NCBI GenBank assembly: GCA_004551485.1
Contig: SBLD01000001.1
Location: 166,424-230,423 of the forward strand
DNA from: Billgrantia azerbaijanica
GTDB taxonomy: Bacteria > Pseudomonadota > Gammaproteobacteria > Pseudomonadales > Halomonadaceae
Length of the DNA stretch: 64,000 bases
Direction of reading: 5' to 3'
Within the stretch, counting starts at the first letter, position 1, and every line of letters begins with the position of its first letter. Below the pieces are notes generated by a model. That model saw only the letters and a program-made list of their open reading frames with translations, had not been told where the DNA came from and did not search any database. This document shows, piece after piece, positions 9,319-21,291 of the stretch. Position numbers and translations under genes: made by a program.

Positions 9319-11325
9319 ATGCTGATCCAGATGATTCCCGAAATCGGCCACTTCGCCCTGGTCATCGCCATGCTGATGGCAGCCGTCCAGGCGGTGATGC
9401 CGCTGGCCGGCGCGGCGGTGCGCCGGCCGCTGTGGATGGCCTACGCCCGGCCCATGGCGGCGGGGCAGTTCCTGTTCGTGGTGATCGCCTACCTGTGCCT
9501 CACGGCCAGCTACCTGCTGGACGACTTCAGCGTGGCCAACGTGGCCAACAATTCCAACTCCATGCTGCCCTGGTACTACAAGCTCAGCGCGGTGTGGGGC
9601 AACCACGAGGGCTCGGTGCTGCTGTGGAGCCTGATGCTGGCCGGCTGGACCTACATGGCGGCGCGCTTCTCCCGCGAGCTGCCGCGCGACATGGTGGCCC
9701 GGGTGCTCGGCGTGCTGGGTCTGGTGGGCATGGGCTTCCTCGCCTTCGTGCTGGTCACCTCCAACCCCTTCGAGCGCGTGCTGCCCAACGTGCCGGGTGA
9801 CGGCGCCGACCTCAACCCGCTGCTGCAGGACGTCGGCCTGATCCTGCACCCGCCGATGCTCTACATGGGCTACGTGGGCTTCTCGGTGGTGTTCGCCTTC
9901 GCCATCGCCGCCCTGCTCGGCGGGCGCCTCGATGCCGCCTGGACCCGCTGGGCACGCCCCTGGACCAACCTGGCCTGGGCCTTCCTCACCGTGGGTATCG
10001 CACTGGGCAGCTGGTGGGCCTACTACGAGCTCGGCTGGGGCGGCTGGTGGTTCTGGGACCCGGTGGAGAATGCCTCGCTGCTGCCCTGGTTGACCGGCAC
10101 GGCGCTGATGCACTCCCTGGCGGTCACCGAGAAGCGCGGTGCCTTCAAGAGCTGGACGGTGCTGCTGGCGATCTTCACCTTCTCGCTGTCGCTGCTGGGG
10201 ACCTTCCTGGTGCGTTCCGGCGTGCTCACCTCGGTACACGCCTTTGCCAACGACCCGTCGCGCGGCTTCTTCATCCTGGTGCTGCTGGGTATCACCGTGG
10301 GCCTGTCGCTGCTGATCTTCGCCCTGCGCGCCCCGCGGGTGAGCCATCGCACCGGCTTCGGCTGGCTGTCGCGCGATGCCCTGCTGTTGATCAACAACAT
10401 CCTGCTGGTGATCATGACGATCACCGTGCTGATGGGCACCGTCTACCCGCTGCTGCTCGACGCCCTCGACCTCGGCAAGATCAGCGTGGGCCCGCCCTAC
10501 TTCAACACCCTGTTCGTGCCGCTCACCGTGATCCTGTGCGCCTTCATGGGCCTCGGCCCGGTGGCGCGCTGGAAGCGCATGGCGGGGCGCGAGCTGGTCA
10601 AGCGGCTGTGGCTGGCCGGCGCCGCCGCGCTGGCGATCGCCGCTGTGATGCCCTTCGTCATCGGCGGCGAATGGAACGTCTGGGTGGCGCTGGGGCTGGT
10701 CGCGGCGCTGTGGGTCGTGCTGCCGCTGGGGCGCGACCTGCTCGACAAGCTGCGCAACGCCCCGTCGCCCCTGGTGGGTCTCAAGCGGATATCGCTCGCC
10801 CACTGGGGCATGGTGCTCGGTCACCTGGGGGTGGCGGTGACCATCGTCGGCGTGGCCGTGGTTTCCAACTTCTCCGTGGAGCGCAACGTGCGCATGGGGC
10901 CCGGCGACAGCGTGGCCGTGGCCGGCTACACCTTCACCATGCAGGAGCTCACCAACCGCCGCGGGCCCAACTACATCGCCGATGGTGCCGCCATCGAGGT
11001 GCGCCGCGGCGACAGCCGGCGCAGCTTCATGATGCACCCCGAGAAGCGCCTGTACATCGCTCGCGGCATGCCGATGAGCCAGGTCGCGCTGCGCCCGGGG
11101 CTCTTCCGCGACCTCTACGTGGCCATGGGCGAGGACCTGGGCGACGGCAGCTGGGCGATGCGCGTGCAGTACAAGCCCTTCGTGCGCTGGCTGTGGCTGG
11201 GCGCGCTGCTGATGGCCGCCGGCGGCATCCTGGCCGTGGCCGACCGTCGCTATCGTCGCCTGGCTACCGCCCGTGATCCGGACGCGGCGGCCGGGGCGCT
11301 GACCACCAAGGAGGCCACGGCATGA
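9319..11325 (+). CDS. ccmF: Cytochrome c heme lyase subunit CcmF
   Basis: A 668-aa polytopic membrane protein. The WWD domain reads GWGGWWFWDPVENASLLPWL, with HEGSVLLW and further conserved His residues on the flanking helices. A large periplasmic loop precedes the last helix. With CcmH and CcmI it ligates heme to apocytochromes c. Its stop overlaps the ccmG start (ATGA). Confidence 0.96.
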   Translation: MLIQMIPEIGHFALVIAMLMAAVQAVMPLAGAAVRRPLWMAYARPMAAGQFLFVVIAYLCLTASYLLDDFSVANVANNSNSMLPWYYKLSAVWGNHEGSVLLWSLMLAGWTYMAARFSRELPRDMVARVLGVLGLVGMGFLAFVLVTSNPFERVLPNVPGDGADLNPLLQDVGLILHPPMLYMGYVGFSVVFAFAIAALLGGRLDAAWTRWARPWTNLAWAFLTVGIALGSWWAYYELGWGGWWFWDPVENASLLPWLTGTALMHSLAVTEKRGAFKSWTVLLAIFTFSLSLLGTFLVRSGVLTSVHAFANDPSRGFFILVLLGITVGLSLLIFALRAPRVSHRTGFGWLSRDALLLINNILLVIMTITVLMGTVYPLLLDALDLGKISVGPPYFNTLFVPLTVILCAFMGLGPVARWKRMAGRELVKRLWLAGAAALAIAAVMPFVIGGEWNVWVALGLVAALWVVLPLGRDLLDKLRNAPSPLVGLKRISLAHWGMVLGHLGVAVTIVGVAVVSNFSVERNVRMGPGDSVAVAGYTFTMQELTNRRGPNYIADGAAIEVRRGDSRRSFMMHPEKRLYIARGMPMSQVALRPGLFRDLYVAMGEDLGDGSWAMRVQYKPFVRWLWLGALLMAAGGILAVADRRYRRLATARDPDAAAGALTTKEATA

Positions 11326-11855
11326 CCCGACGCCTGCTGCTGTTGCTGCCGTTGCTCGGTTTCCTGGTGCTGATGGCGTTCTTCTACCAGGGGCTGGATC
11401 TCAATCCCTTCCATCGCGAGTCGAAGCTGGTCGAGGACGCGCGCGAGTTCCCGGCCTTCGAGCTCTCCACGCTCGCCGAGCCTGAGCGAATCGTGGACGA
11501 GTCCCTGCTCGAGGGAGAGGTCACGCTGGTCAACGTCTGGGGCGAGTGGTGTCCGACCTGCAAGCAGGAGATGCCGCAACTGCTCGACCTGGCCGAACGC
11601 GGCGTGCGCCTGGTCGGGGTCGACTACAAGGATACCCGCGAGAAGGGACGGGAATTCCTCACCGAGTTCGGCAACCCCTTCGAGGTCAACCTCTTCGACC
11701 CCGAGGGCGAGCTGGGCTTCGATCTGGGCGTCTACGGCGCGCCGGAGTCCTTCCTGGTCGACCGCGACGGCGTGATCCGCTATCACCATACCGGCGCCAT
11801 CACGCCGGAGGACGTACGCGACGTGATTCTGCCGGAGGTGAAAAAATGGCAGTGA
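11322..11855 (+). CDS. ccmG: Thiol:disulfide interchange protein CcmG (DsbE)
   Basis: A 177-aa membrane-anchored thioredoxin. One helix (about residues 4-22) and a periplasmic thioredoxin fold with active site WCPTC (Cys77, Cys80) inside the CcmG signature GEWCPTC, plus the cis-Pro loop GAPESFLVD. It reduces apocytochrome CxxCH cysteines. It overlaps ccmF by 4 bp and ccmH by 10 bp. Confidence 0.96.
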   Translation: MTRRLLLLLPLLGFLVLMAFFYQGLDLNPFHRESKLVEDAREFPAFELSTLAEPERIVDESLLEGEVTLVNVWGEWCPTCKQEMPQLLDLAERGVRLVGVDYKDTREKGREFLTEFGNPFEVNLFDPEGELGFDLGVYGAPESFLVDRDGVIRYHHTGAITPEDVRDVILPEVKKWQ

Positions 11856-12319
11856 TCCGACTCCTGCTCGTGACGCTGGCCGTGTGGCTGGTCGTGGGCC
11901 AGGCCCAGGCCGGTGGCATCGAAGTGCGCGGGTTCGACGACCCGGTGCTCGAGCAGCGCTACCAGAGCCTCACCGCTTCGCTGCGCTGCCCCAAGTGCCA
12001 GAACCAGGCCATCGACGACTCCGACTCGCCGATCGCCGGGGACATGCGCGATCGCGTCTATGCGATGCTCCAGGATGGCCGCTCCGACATGGAGATTCGC
12101 GACCACATGGTGCAGCGCTTCGGTGACTACGTGCTCTACAACCCGCGTCTGGAAGGGCGGACCTACCTGCTGTGGGGCCTGCCTGCCGGCCTGGTGGTGC
12201 TCGGCGGCGTGCTGGTGGCGCTCGTCGTGCGCGCGCGGCGCAACGCCTCGGCCCGGGCGCTCTCCGACGAGGAGCGCGCCCGCCTCGACGCCCTGATCAA
12301 CCGCGGGAGAGAGTCATGA
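11846..12319 (+). CDS. ccmH: Cytochrome c maturation protein CcmH
   Basis: A 157-aa protein with a signal peptide (cleavage near GQAQA-GG), a three-helix periplasmic domain with the LRCPKCQNQ redox motif, and a C-terminal helix (about 106-127). It is the short CcmH, without the TPR part, which is separate here as ccmI. The ATG at 11846 has GGAGG upstream; the same frame is open far upstream only as a shadow of ccmG. Confidence 0.94.
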   Translation: MAVIRLLLVTLAVWLVVGQAQAGGIEVRGFDDPVLEQRYQSLTASLRCPKCQNQAIDDSDSPIAGDMRDRVYAMLQDGRSDMEIRDHMVQRFGDYVLYNPRLEGRTYLLWGLPAGLVVLGGVLVALVVRARRNASARALSDEERARLDALINRGRES

Positions 12320-13542
12320 TCCTGATGTGGCTTGCCTTTGCCATTCTCCTGCTGCCGGCGCTGTGGCTGCTGGTGGCGCCGCTGCGGCGCGCCGCGGCGG
12401 TGCACGCCGCCCAGCGCGAGTTCGAGGCCAACGACCGCACCGCCGAGCAGAACGTGGCCATCTACCGTCGCCGGCTGGAATCGCTGGAAGCGGCGCGCGA
12501 GCGCGGCGAGATCGACCCGGCACGCTTCGACGAGGACCGCCTGGAACTCGAGCGCAGCTTGCTCGAGGACACCGCCGACCTCAAGCGGGCCCCGCTGCAC
12601 GCCCCCACGGCCGGCCGCCTGGCGGTGCCGCTGGTGGCGCTGGCCCTGGTGGCCGGCAGCGTGGCCTGGTACCACGAGTTCGGCGCCGAGGGCGACCTGG
12701 CCCTCTACGCCGCCTTCCAGGAGAGCGATTCGCTGCCGACCCTGGTGGAGCGTCTCGAACAGCAGGCTGCCCGCCAGCCCGACAACCCCAATGTCTGGTC
12801 CTCGCTCTTCCCGATCTACCGCGATGCCGGTCAGGGGAAGGCGGCGCTCGGGGCCATCGACGAGCTGATCCGCCTCGAGGGGCGCCAGCCGTCGCTGCTC
12901 GCCCAGAAGGCGCAGCTCCAGTTCTTCATGGCCGACCGCACCCTCACCGACGAGGTGCAGGCGCTGGTCGACGAGATCCTCGCGCGTGACTCCAGCGAGC
13001 CGACGACGCTCGGCATGCTGGGCGTGGTCGCCTTCGACCGTGGCGACTACCAGGAGGCGATCGACCGGTGGCGGCGGGCCATCGCCGGCATGAACGACCC
13101 GAACAGCGCCGAGGCCCTGCGCGAGGGCATCCGCGTCGCCCAGCAGCGCCTCGATGGCGATGCCGAGGGCACGGCCCCGGCAGCCGCCGGGCCCGGTATC
13201 CGCGTGCGCGTCAGCCTGGCCGACGAGCTCGAGGGGCGCCTGCCCGCCGACACGCGCGTCTTCGTGGTGGCGCGCGACATGGCCGGCGAGAAGCCGCCGC
13301 TCGCCGTGGCCAGCCTGGCGCTGGGCGAGTTGCCCGCCACCCTGGTGCTCGACGACCGCTACGCCATGTCCGCGGCGGCGAGCCTCTCCCAGGTGGACGA
13401 GGCGCGCCTGCTGGTGCGCGTCTCGTCCACCGGCCAGGCCCAGCCGGCGCCGGGCGACATGTTCGGCGATCGCGAGGGGGTGGCCGTGGGCGACGTCGAG
13501 GGCGAGCCCGTGGATGTCGTGATCGACCGCGTCGTCGAGTGA
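12316..13542 (+). CDS. ccmI: Apocytochrome c chaperone CcmI
   Basis: A 408-aa protein. Two N-terminal helices (about 2-19 and 95-115) flank a cytoplasmic coiled coil; then come periplasmic TPR-like repeats (about 120-280) and a C-terminal beta-rich domain (about 295-408). CcmI holds apocytochrome C-termini for the lyase. It starts on the ccmH stop (ATGA overlap). The earlier in-frame start lies inside ccmH and is not used. Confidence 0.9.
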   Translation: MILMWLAFAILLLPALWLLVAPLRRAAAVHAAQREFEANDRTAEQNVAIYRRRLESLEAARERGEIDPARFDEDRLELERSLLEDTADLKRAPLHAPTAGRLAVPLVALALVAGSVAWYHEFGAEGDLALYAAFQESDSLPTLVERLEQQAARQPDNPNVWSSLFPIYRDAGQGKAALGAIDELIRLEGRQPSLLAQKAQLQFFMADRTLTDEVQALVDEILARDSSEPTTLGMLGVVAFDRGDYQEAIDRWRRAIAGMNDPNSAEALREGIRVAQQRLDGDAEGTAPAAAGPGIRVRVSLADELEGRLPADTRVFVVARDMAGEKPPLAVASLALGELPATLVLDDRYAMSAAASLSQVDEARLLVRVSSTGQAQPAPGDMFGDREGVAVGDVEGEPVDVVIDRVVE

Positions 13543-13564
13543 TCGTGTTGCGGAAGCGTCATCC

Positions 13565-16500
13565 ATGCGTCTGACGTCGATTCGGCTGGTCGGCTTCAAG
13601 TCCTTCGTCGATCCCGTCACGGTGCCCTTCGACGGCAACATGACCGCCGTCGTGGGCCCCAACGGCTGCGGCAAGTCCAACATCATCGACGCCGTGCGCT
13701 GGGTCATGGGCGAGTCCTCGGCCAAGACCCTGCGCGGCGAGTCGATGAGCGACGTCATCTTCAACGGCTCCACGGCGCGCAAGCCGGTGGGGCAGGCGTC
13801 CATCGAGCTGCGCTTCGACAACAGCGACGGCGGCATGGGCGGCGTCTACGCCCAGTACGCCGAGATCGCCGTCAAGCGCCAGGTCACCCGCGAGGGCCAG
13901 TCCACCTACTTCTTCAACGGCCAGAAGTGCCGGCGGCGCGACATCGCCGACCTCTTCCTCGGCACCGGCCTGGGACCGCGCTCCTACTCGATCATCGGCC
14001 AGGGCATGATCTCGCGACTCATCGAGGCACGCCCCGAGGAACTGCGCGCCACCCTCGAGGAGGCCGCCGGCATTTCCAAGTACAAGGAGCGCCGCCGCGA
14101 GACCGAGAACCGTATGCGCCGCACCCGCGAGAACCTCGAACGCCTCGAGGACATCCGCGAGGAGCTCGACAAGCAGCTCGAGCGCCTGCGCCGCCAGGCC
14201 GAGGCGGCGCGTCGTTACCGTGACCTCAAGGCCGAGGAGCATCGCCTCAAGGGCGAGCTGGCGCTGCTGCGCGGCCGCGCCCTGCGCGCCCGCCAGGGCG
14301 AGGAGGAGGGGCGCGTGCGCGACCTGGAGCTCGCCGTGGAGCGCGAGGTGCTGGCCCTGCGCCAGTGCGAGACGCGCCTCGAGCAGGCGCGCGCCGAGCA
14401 CGACGAACTGGCCGAGACGCTGGAAGCTCGCCAGGCGCGCTTCTTCGAGACCACCACCGCCATCGCCCGTCTGGAGCAGGGGCTCGAGCACGCGCGCTCG
14501 CGCGAGACGCAGCTCGGCCGGGACCTGGAGACGGCGCGGCGCGAGCTCGACGACCTGGATCGTCTCGGCGAGAGCGACGTCGAGCGCCTCGCCGGGCTGG
14601 AGGAGCGCCTCGAGACCCTCGGTCCCGAGCAGGAGGAGGTCGCCGAGCGGCTCGCCGAGCTCGACGCCCGACTGGAGGAAGCCGAGCCGGGCGCCGAGGA
14701 GGCCGAGGCGGCCTGGGAGGCCTTCAACGAGCAGTGGCGCGAGGCGAGCCGCGAGGCCGAACGCAGCCAGGACCGCCTGCGCGACCTGGAAGCGCGCCTG
14801 GAGCGCCTCGAGTCGGAGACGCAGCGGCGTCGCCAGCAGCAGCAGGAGCTGCCCGACCTCGCCGAGCTGACGGCCCGGCGCGAGACGCTCGGCGAACGGC
14901 TGGCCGAGTTCGCCCTCGAGCAGGAGGGCCTGGAGGCGCGGCGCGAGACGCTGCAGGCCGCCCGCGACGCCGCCCGCGAGGCCGCCGCGGCGCTGGAAGC
15001 CAGCCGCGAGGCGCTGCGCGAACGACGCAGTGCCCTGCAGGGCGAGCTGGCCTCCCTGGACGCCCTCATCCAGGCGTCGCTCAGCGACCCCGACGCGGCG
15101 CTCGCCGATCACCTCGCCGCCCACGACCTCGCCGAGGCACCCCGACTCGGCGAGAGCCTCGCAGTGACGCCGGGCTGGGAGGCGGCGGTCTCCTGGGTGC
15201 TGGCACCCTGGCTCAAGGCGCGGCTGGCTCCACCGGAACGCTTCCGCGAGGCGAGTGCCGCACCGCCGGCCCCGCTCGGTGCCCTGGCGCCGGAGCCAGG
15301 CGGCGAGGCGCCGTCCGACTCGTTGGCCGCCCAGGTACGCGGGGCCGGAGCTGCCGGGGCCTGGCTGGCCGCCATCCGCTGCGTGTCGGATGATGCCGAG
15401 GCCTGGGGGGCGCGCGAGACGCTCTCGCCCGGCGAGAGCCTGATCGCGCCGAGCGGCCTGTGGCTGGGGCGCGACTGGGTATGCCACCGAGGCCAGGGCG
15501 AAGGCCCCGATGCGCTGCTGGTCAGCCGCCGGCGGCGCGACGAGGTGGCCGCCGAGCTCGACGCCGTGGCAACGGAGCTGGCCGGGCTTGATGCGCGTCT
15601 GGGCGAGGAGCGCGAACGCGCTGACGAGGCCGAACGGGCGCTGGAGACGGTGCGCGAGTCGGAGCGTCGGGTCGCCGCCGAACAGCAACAGCTGGCCGTC
15701 CAGGACAGCGGCCTGGCCAGTCGCCTCGAGCACCTCGAGGGGCGCGCCGCCGAGCTCGACGAGGAACTGGCCGGGCTGCGCGAGAGCGGCGAGGAGGCGC
15801 GGCTGGCCATCGAGGAAGCCCGCGAGCGCTGGCAGCAAGCCATGGCGCGCCTGGAAGAGGGCGCCGAGCGGCGCGAGCGGCTCGAGCGCGAGCGGGAACG
15901 CGCCCGCGAGCAGCTCGCCGCCCTGCGCGCCCAGCAGCGCCCGCTCGGCGAGCGGGCCCAGCAGTTGGCGCTGGAGCACCAGCGCCTGACCACCGAGCGG
16001 GCCGGGCTCGCCGAGCAGCGGGCCCGTGCCGGGGAGGCGCGCACGCGCCTCGAGTCACGCTGCCAGGAACTCACCGAGGCGCTCGAGGCGCTGCGCGAGC
16101 CCGACGAGGAGCAGCGCGAACGCCTTGAGGAGCTGCTGGCCCGGCGCGAGGTCGACGAACAACGCCTCAACGAGGCGCGGGCGCGCGCCGCCGAGCTGGC
16201 CGAGCGGCTGCGCGAGGACGAGCAGGGACGCCAGGGGCACGAGCGCAAGCTGGAGGAGCTCCGCGAGCGGCTGCAGGAGGCGCGCATGCAGGTCCAGGCG
16301 CTCGCGCTGAAGGCCGACACCCAGGACGAACAGCTCGCCGAGCTGGGACACGACGCGGCGGCGCTCGCCGAGGGGCTCGATCCCGACGCCACCGAGTCCG
16401 CCTGGCAGACCCGCCTGGAGGAGGTCGGCGAGCGCATCCGCCGGCTCGGTGCCATCAACCTGGCGGCCATCGAGGAGTACGAGCAGCAGGCCGAGCGGCG

Positions 16501-17059
16501 CGACTACCTGGAGGCGCAGCAGGCCGAGCTCGGCGAGGCGCTGGAGACCCTGGAGAAGGCGATCCGGCGCATCGACCAGGAAACCCGCACGCGCTTCCGT
16601 GACACCTTCGAGCGGGTCAACGCCGGACTGCAATCGCTTTTTCCGCGAGTCTTCGGCGGCGGAACCGCATGGTTGACGCTCACCGGCGACGATTTGCTGG
16701 ATACCGGCGTCGCCATCATGGCCCGTCCCCCGGGCAAGAAGAACAGCACCATTCACCTCCTCTCCGGTGGCGAAAAGGCACTTACGGCGCTGTCACTGGT
16801 CTTTGCCATTTTCCAGCTCAATCCCGCCCCCTTCTGCATGCTCGACGAGGTGGATGCGCCGCTCGATGATGCCAACGTTGGGCGCTATGCCAAGCTCGTG
16901 AAGGAGATGTCCGATAACGTGCAGTTCATCTACATTACGCATAACAAGATTGCGATGGAGGCCGCGGAAAGGTTGATGGGGGTGACCATGCAGGAGCCGG
17001 GGGTTTCCCGGCTGGTGGCCGTCGGCGTCGAGGAGGCGGCCGCCCTGGCCGAGGCCTGA
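13565..17059 (+). CDS. smc: Chromosome segregation ATPase SMC
   Basis: A 1164-aa condensin subunit. Walker A GPNGCGKS at residues 31-38, long Glu/Arg/Leu-rich coiled coils on both sides of a central hinge (roughly 500-660), and a C-terminal signature LLSGGEKALTALSL with Walker B FCMLDEVDAPLDD. It works as a dimer with ScpA/ScpB, which are not in the window. It is true SMC and not MukB. The smc-zipA-ligA order matches pseudomonads. Confidence 0.97.
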   Translation: MRLTSIRLVGFKSFVDPVTVPFDGNMTAVVGPNGCGKSNIIDAVRWVMGESSAKTLRGESMSDVIFNGSTARKPVGQASIELRFDNSDGGMGGVYAQYAEIAVKRQVTREGQSTYFFNGQKCRRRDIADLFLGTGLGPRSYSIIGQGMISRLIEARPEELRATLEEAAGISKYKERRRETENRMRRTRENLERLEDIREELDKQLERLRRQAEAARRYRDLKAEEHRLKGELALLRGRALRARQGEEEGRVRDLELAVEREVLALRQCETRLEQARAEHDELAETLEARQARFFETTTAIARLEQGLEHARSRETQLGRDLETARRELDDLDRLGESDVERLAGLEERLETLGPEQEEVAERLAELDARLEEAEPGAEEAEAAWEAFNEQWREASREAERSQDRLRDLEARLERLESETQRRRQQQQELPDLAELTARRETLGERLAEFALEQEGLEARRETLQAARDAAREAAAALEASREALRERRSALQGELASLDALIQASLSDPDAALADHLAAHDLAEAPRLGESLAVTPGWEAAVSWVLAPWLKARLAPPERFREASAAPPAPLGALAPEPGGEAPSDSLAAQVRGAGAAGAWLAAIRCVSDDAEAWGARETLSPGESLIAPSGLWLGRDWVCHRGQGEGPDALLVSRRRRDEVAAELDAVATELAGLDARLGEERERADEAERALETVRESERRVAAEQQQLAVQDSGLASRLEHLEGRAAELDEELAGLRESGEEARLAIEEARERWQQAMARLEEGAERRERLERERERAREQLAALRAQQRPLGERAQQLALEHQRLTTERAGLAEQRARAGEARTRLESRCQELTEALEALREPDEEQRERLEELLARREVDEQRLNEARARAAELAERLREDEQGRQGHERKLEELRERLQEARMQVQALALKADTQDEQLAELGHDAAALAEGLDPDATESAWQTRLEEVGERIRRLGAINLAAIEEYEQQAERRDYLEAQQAELGEALETLEKAIRRIDQETRTRFRDTFERVNAGLQSLFPRVFGGGTAWLTLTGDDLLDTGVAIMARPPGKKNSTIHLLSGGEKALTALSLVFAIFQLNPAPFCMLDEVDAPLDDANVGRYAKLVKEMSDNVQFIYITHNKIAMEAAERLMGVTMQEPGVSRLVAVGVEEAAALAEA

Positions 17060-17187
17060 GCAGGCTTGCAAGGCCGTGGCAAACGCGATATCAGAATGAA
17101 CCATTATGGGCGCATCGGACTCAGGATATCCGATGGAACAGGGAAAGACGCAGGGTCGATTGGACTCTCAGGCGAGAACGCCGGGGC

Positions 17188-17221
17188 TTGACAAACAAAA
17201 AAGTGGCCCTTTTTTTGTCAA
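17188..17221. terminator. A/T-rich palindrome after smc, possible terminator
   Basis: Arms TTGACAAA (17188-17195) and TTTGTCAA (17214-17221) are perfect complements; the A-run and T-run inside them extend the stem around a GTGGCCC centre. The T-run could terminate smc transcripts in either direction. TTGACA also looks like a -35 box, but I find no matching -10 at the right spacing. The rest of the 225-bp smc-zipA gap shows nothing I can assign. Confidence 0.45.
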
Positions 17222-17284
17222 TCGCGCTATGCTGGTGACGAACATCCATCCGGCATGGTGCCCTAGCGACAGGCAAGACGACCC

Positions 17285-18883
17285 ATGGAACTAAGAGAAT
17301 GGCTGATCATTCTGGGGCTGGCTCTGGTGACGCTCATCGTGGTCGATGGCGTGCGTCGCCTGAAACGTCAGCGCCGAGTGCCCCGCCTGGATCAGGCGGG
17401 GGAGGAGACGAGCCTCGGTGGCACGGCATCGCCGCAAACCGAGGAAGACGCCAACTGGGAATTGCCCAATGGCGGGGCACGAGTCGTCAGCCCGGCCAGG
17501 TACGCCGAGGTGAAACCCAAGCCCAAGCTGCAGCGCCAGGAGCATCCCGGTCCCTCCCGCGTGCTCTCCGAGTTCAAGTCGCATGCCGCCGCCGGAGACG
17601 CGGCGAGCGAGCGAGCGCCTGCCGCCGCTTCCCGTCCGTCGCCGGTGCCCGACGGCGCCCGTCACGCTGAGGCGGTGACGCCGCCCCCGAGCGGCGTTGC
17701 CTCGAGCGCGCCCCCCACGGAGGAGGCCCGGCCCCGCGTCGGCAACAAAGCCGAGAAGGAGGCCGAGGCGCCGTCGGCCGCCTCGCCGCCGCCCCGGGCC
17801 GAGACCCCAGCGGCGCCTGAGCCACCCGCTGAGCCTTCCCCCGCCGAAGCCGGGGGCGAATCCCGTCGCGAGCCGACCCTTTCCGCCCTCGATGAGCCCG
17901 ACCCCGACACCATGGCCGCGGCGAGCGCCGGCCCACTCGCGGCCGACCCCGAGGACCACGACGGCGCCCATGACGACGACGCCCAGTACCGCCTCGTCGA
18001 CCTGGAGGGCGTTGGCGACTCCCTGAAGAGCGGTTCGCGCCGCATGGGCGAGAGCATGCACCGTTTCGGTACTTCCGTGCAGCAGCGCCTGGCCGAGCGG
18101 CGCGAACGCAAGCGCGAGGCGCGAGAGGAGAAGGCGCGCCAGGCCGAGCGCGCCCGCGCCGAGAAAGCCGAGAAGGCAGCGCAACAGCAGCGCGAGGCAG
18201 CGGCCCGCGAGGCCGCTGAAGCCGAGCGCCGGCGCCATCAGGCCGAAACCGCCATGCGCCCCGGTGACGACGACCCGCTGTTTGCCCCGTCGCGCCGCGC
18301 CGCCGAGCGCGACGAGGCCCCGGCTCCGCCGCTGACGGCCGACACGGCCGACGATGCCGTGGTGCGCGCCCACCCCACCCTGGAACGGGCCCTGCGCCAT
18401 GACGTCGGCGCCGAGCGCGCCCGCGACACCCTGAGCCACGCCGAGGAAGTGATCGTCATCAGCGTCATAGCCCGCGACGAGGGGGGCTTCTCCGGGGCGG
18501 CACTGCTCGACCTGATGCTTGCCTGCGGGCTGCGCTACAGCAGCGAGATGGGCATCTTCCACCGCTTCGAGACCGAGGACCCTGACAGCGAACTGCAGTT
18601 CTCCATGGTCAACGTGCTCAAGCCGGGCACCTTCCCCATCGAGGCGATGGACGACTTCACCACGCCGGGCGTCACCCTGCTGATGCCGCTGCCGGGGGCG
18701 GTGGATACCGCCGCTGCCTTCGAGGCGATGGTGGAGACGGCCATGGTGATCGTGCGCCACTTGGGCGGTGAGCTGAAGGACGAGAACCACAGCGTCATGA
18801 CCGCCCAGACCGTGGGCTTTGCCCGTCAGCGCGTGCAGGAGTTCGAGCGGCGGTATCGCCTGAGCCGCTGCCAGGCCAATTAG
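17285..18883 (+). CDS. zipA: Cell division protein ZipA
   Basis: A 532-aa protein. An N-terminal membrane helix (about 5-20, WLIILGLALVTLIVVDG) is followed by a very long Pro/Ala/Glu linker (about 40-370, with a charged coiled segment at 265-325) and a C-terminal FtsZ-binding domain (about 390-530, HAEEVIVISVIARDEGGFSG onward). It anchors the Z ring to the membrane. The linker makes it much longer than E. coli ZipA (about 330 aa). Confidence 0.93.
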   Translation: MELREWLIILGLALVTLIVVDGVRRLKRQRRVPRLDQAGEETSLGGTASPQTEEDANWELPNGGARVVSPARYAEVKPKPKLQRQEHPGPSRVLSEFKSHAAAGDAASERAPAAASRPSPVPDGARHAEAVTPPPSGVASSAPPTEEARPRVGNKAEKEAEAPSAASPPPRAETPAAPEPPAEPSPAEAGGESRREPTLSALDEPDPDTMAAASAGPLAADPEDHDGAHDDDAQYRLVDLEGVGDSLKSGSRRMGESMHRFGTSVQQRLAERRERKREAREEKARQAERARAEKAEKAAQQQREAAAREAAEAERRRHQAETAMRPGDDDPLFAPSRRAAERDEAPAPPLTADTADDAVVRAHPTLERALRHDVGAERARDTLSHAEEVIVISVIARDEGGFSGAALLDLMLACGLRYSSEMGIFHRFETEDPDSELQFSMVNVLKPGTFPIEAMDDFTTPGVTLLMPLPGAVDTAAAFEAMVETAMVIVRHLGGELKDENHSVMTAQTVGFARQRVQEFERRYRLSRCQAN

Positions 18884-18928
18884 GGTCAACTAGCCGACAG
18901 TCGCCAGCCACTCTGCGCGCTGGAAGAG

Positions 18929-18954
18929 CAACCCCGTGAGCGATCGCGGGGTTG
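18929..18954 (+). terminator. Hairpin between zipA and ligA
   Basis: An 8-bp stem CAACCCCG/CGGGGTTG (18929-18936 with 18947-18954). The 3' side is only modestly T-rich (TTCGTGTT), so it may be a weak terminator or attenuator and not a full stop before ligA. Confidence 0.5.
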
Positions 18955-18964
18955 TTCGTGTTGA

Positions 18965-21287
<2,323 letters not shown>

Positions 21288-21291
<4 letters not shown>

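Noticed and set aside
13559-17059. Very long minus-strand frames inside smc and elsewhere.
   Set aside because: They are shadows of real genes in GC-rich DNA: low-complexity Arg/Ala/Leu translations without ribosome sites or domains.
17188-17216. TTGACA as the -35 of a zipA promoter.
   Set aside because: At the right spacing the -10 position reads only T residues. The site is better explained as one arm of a palindrome.
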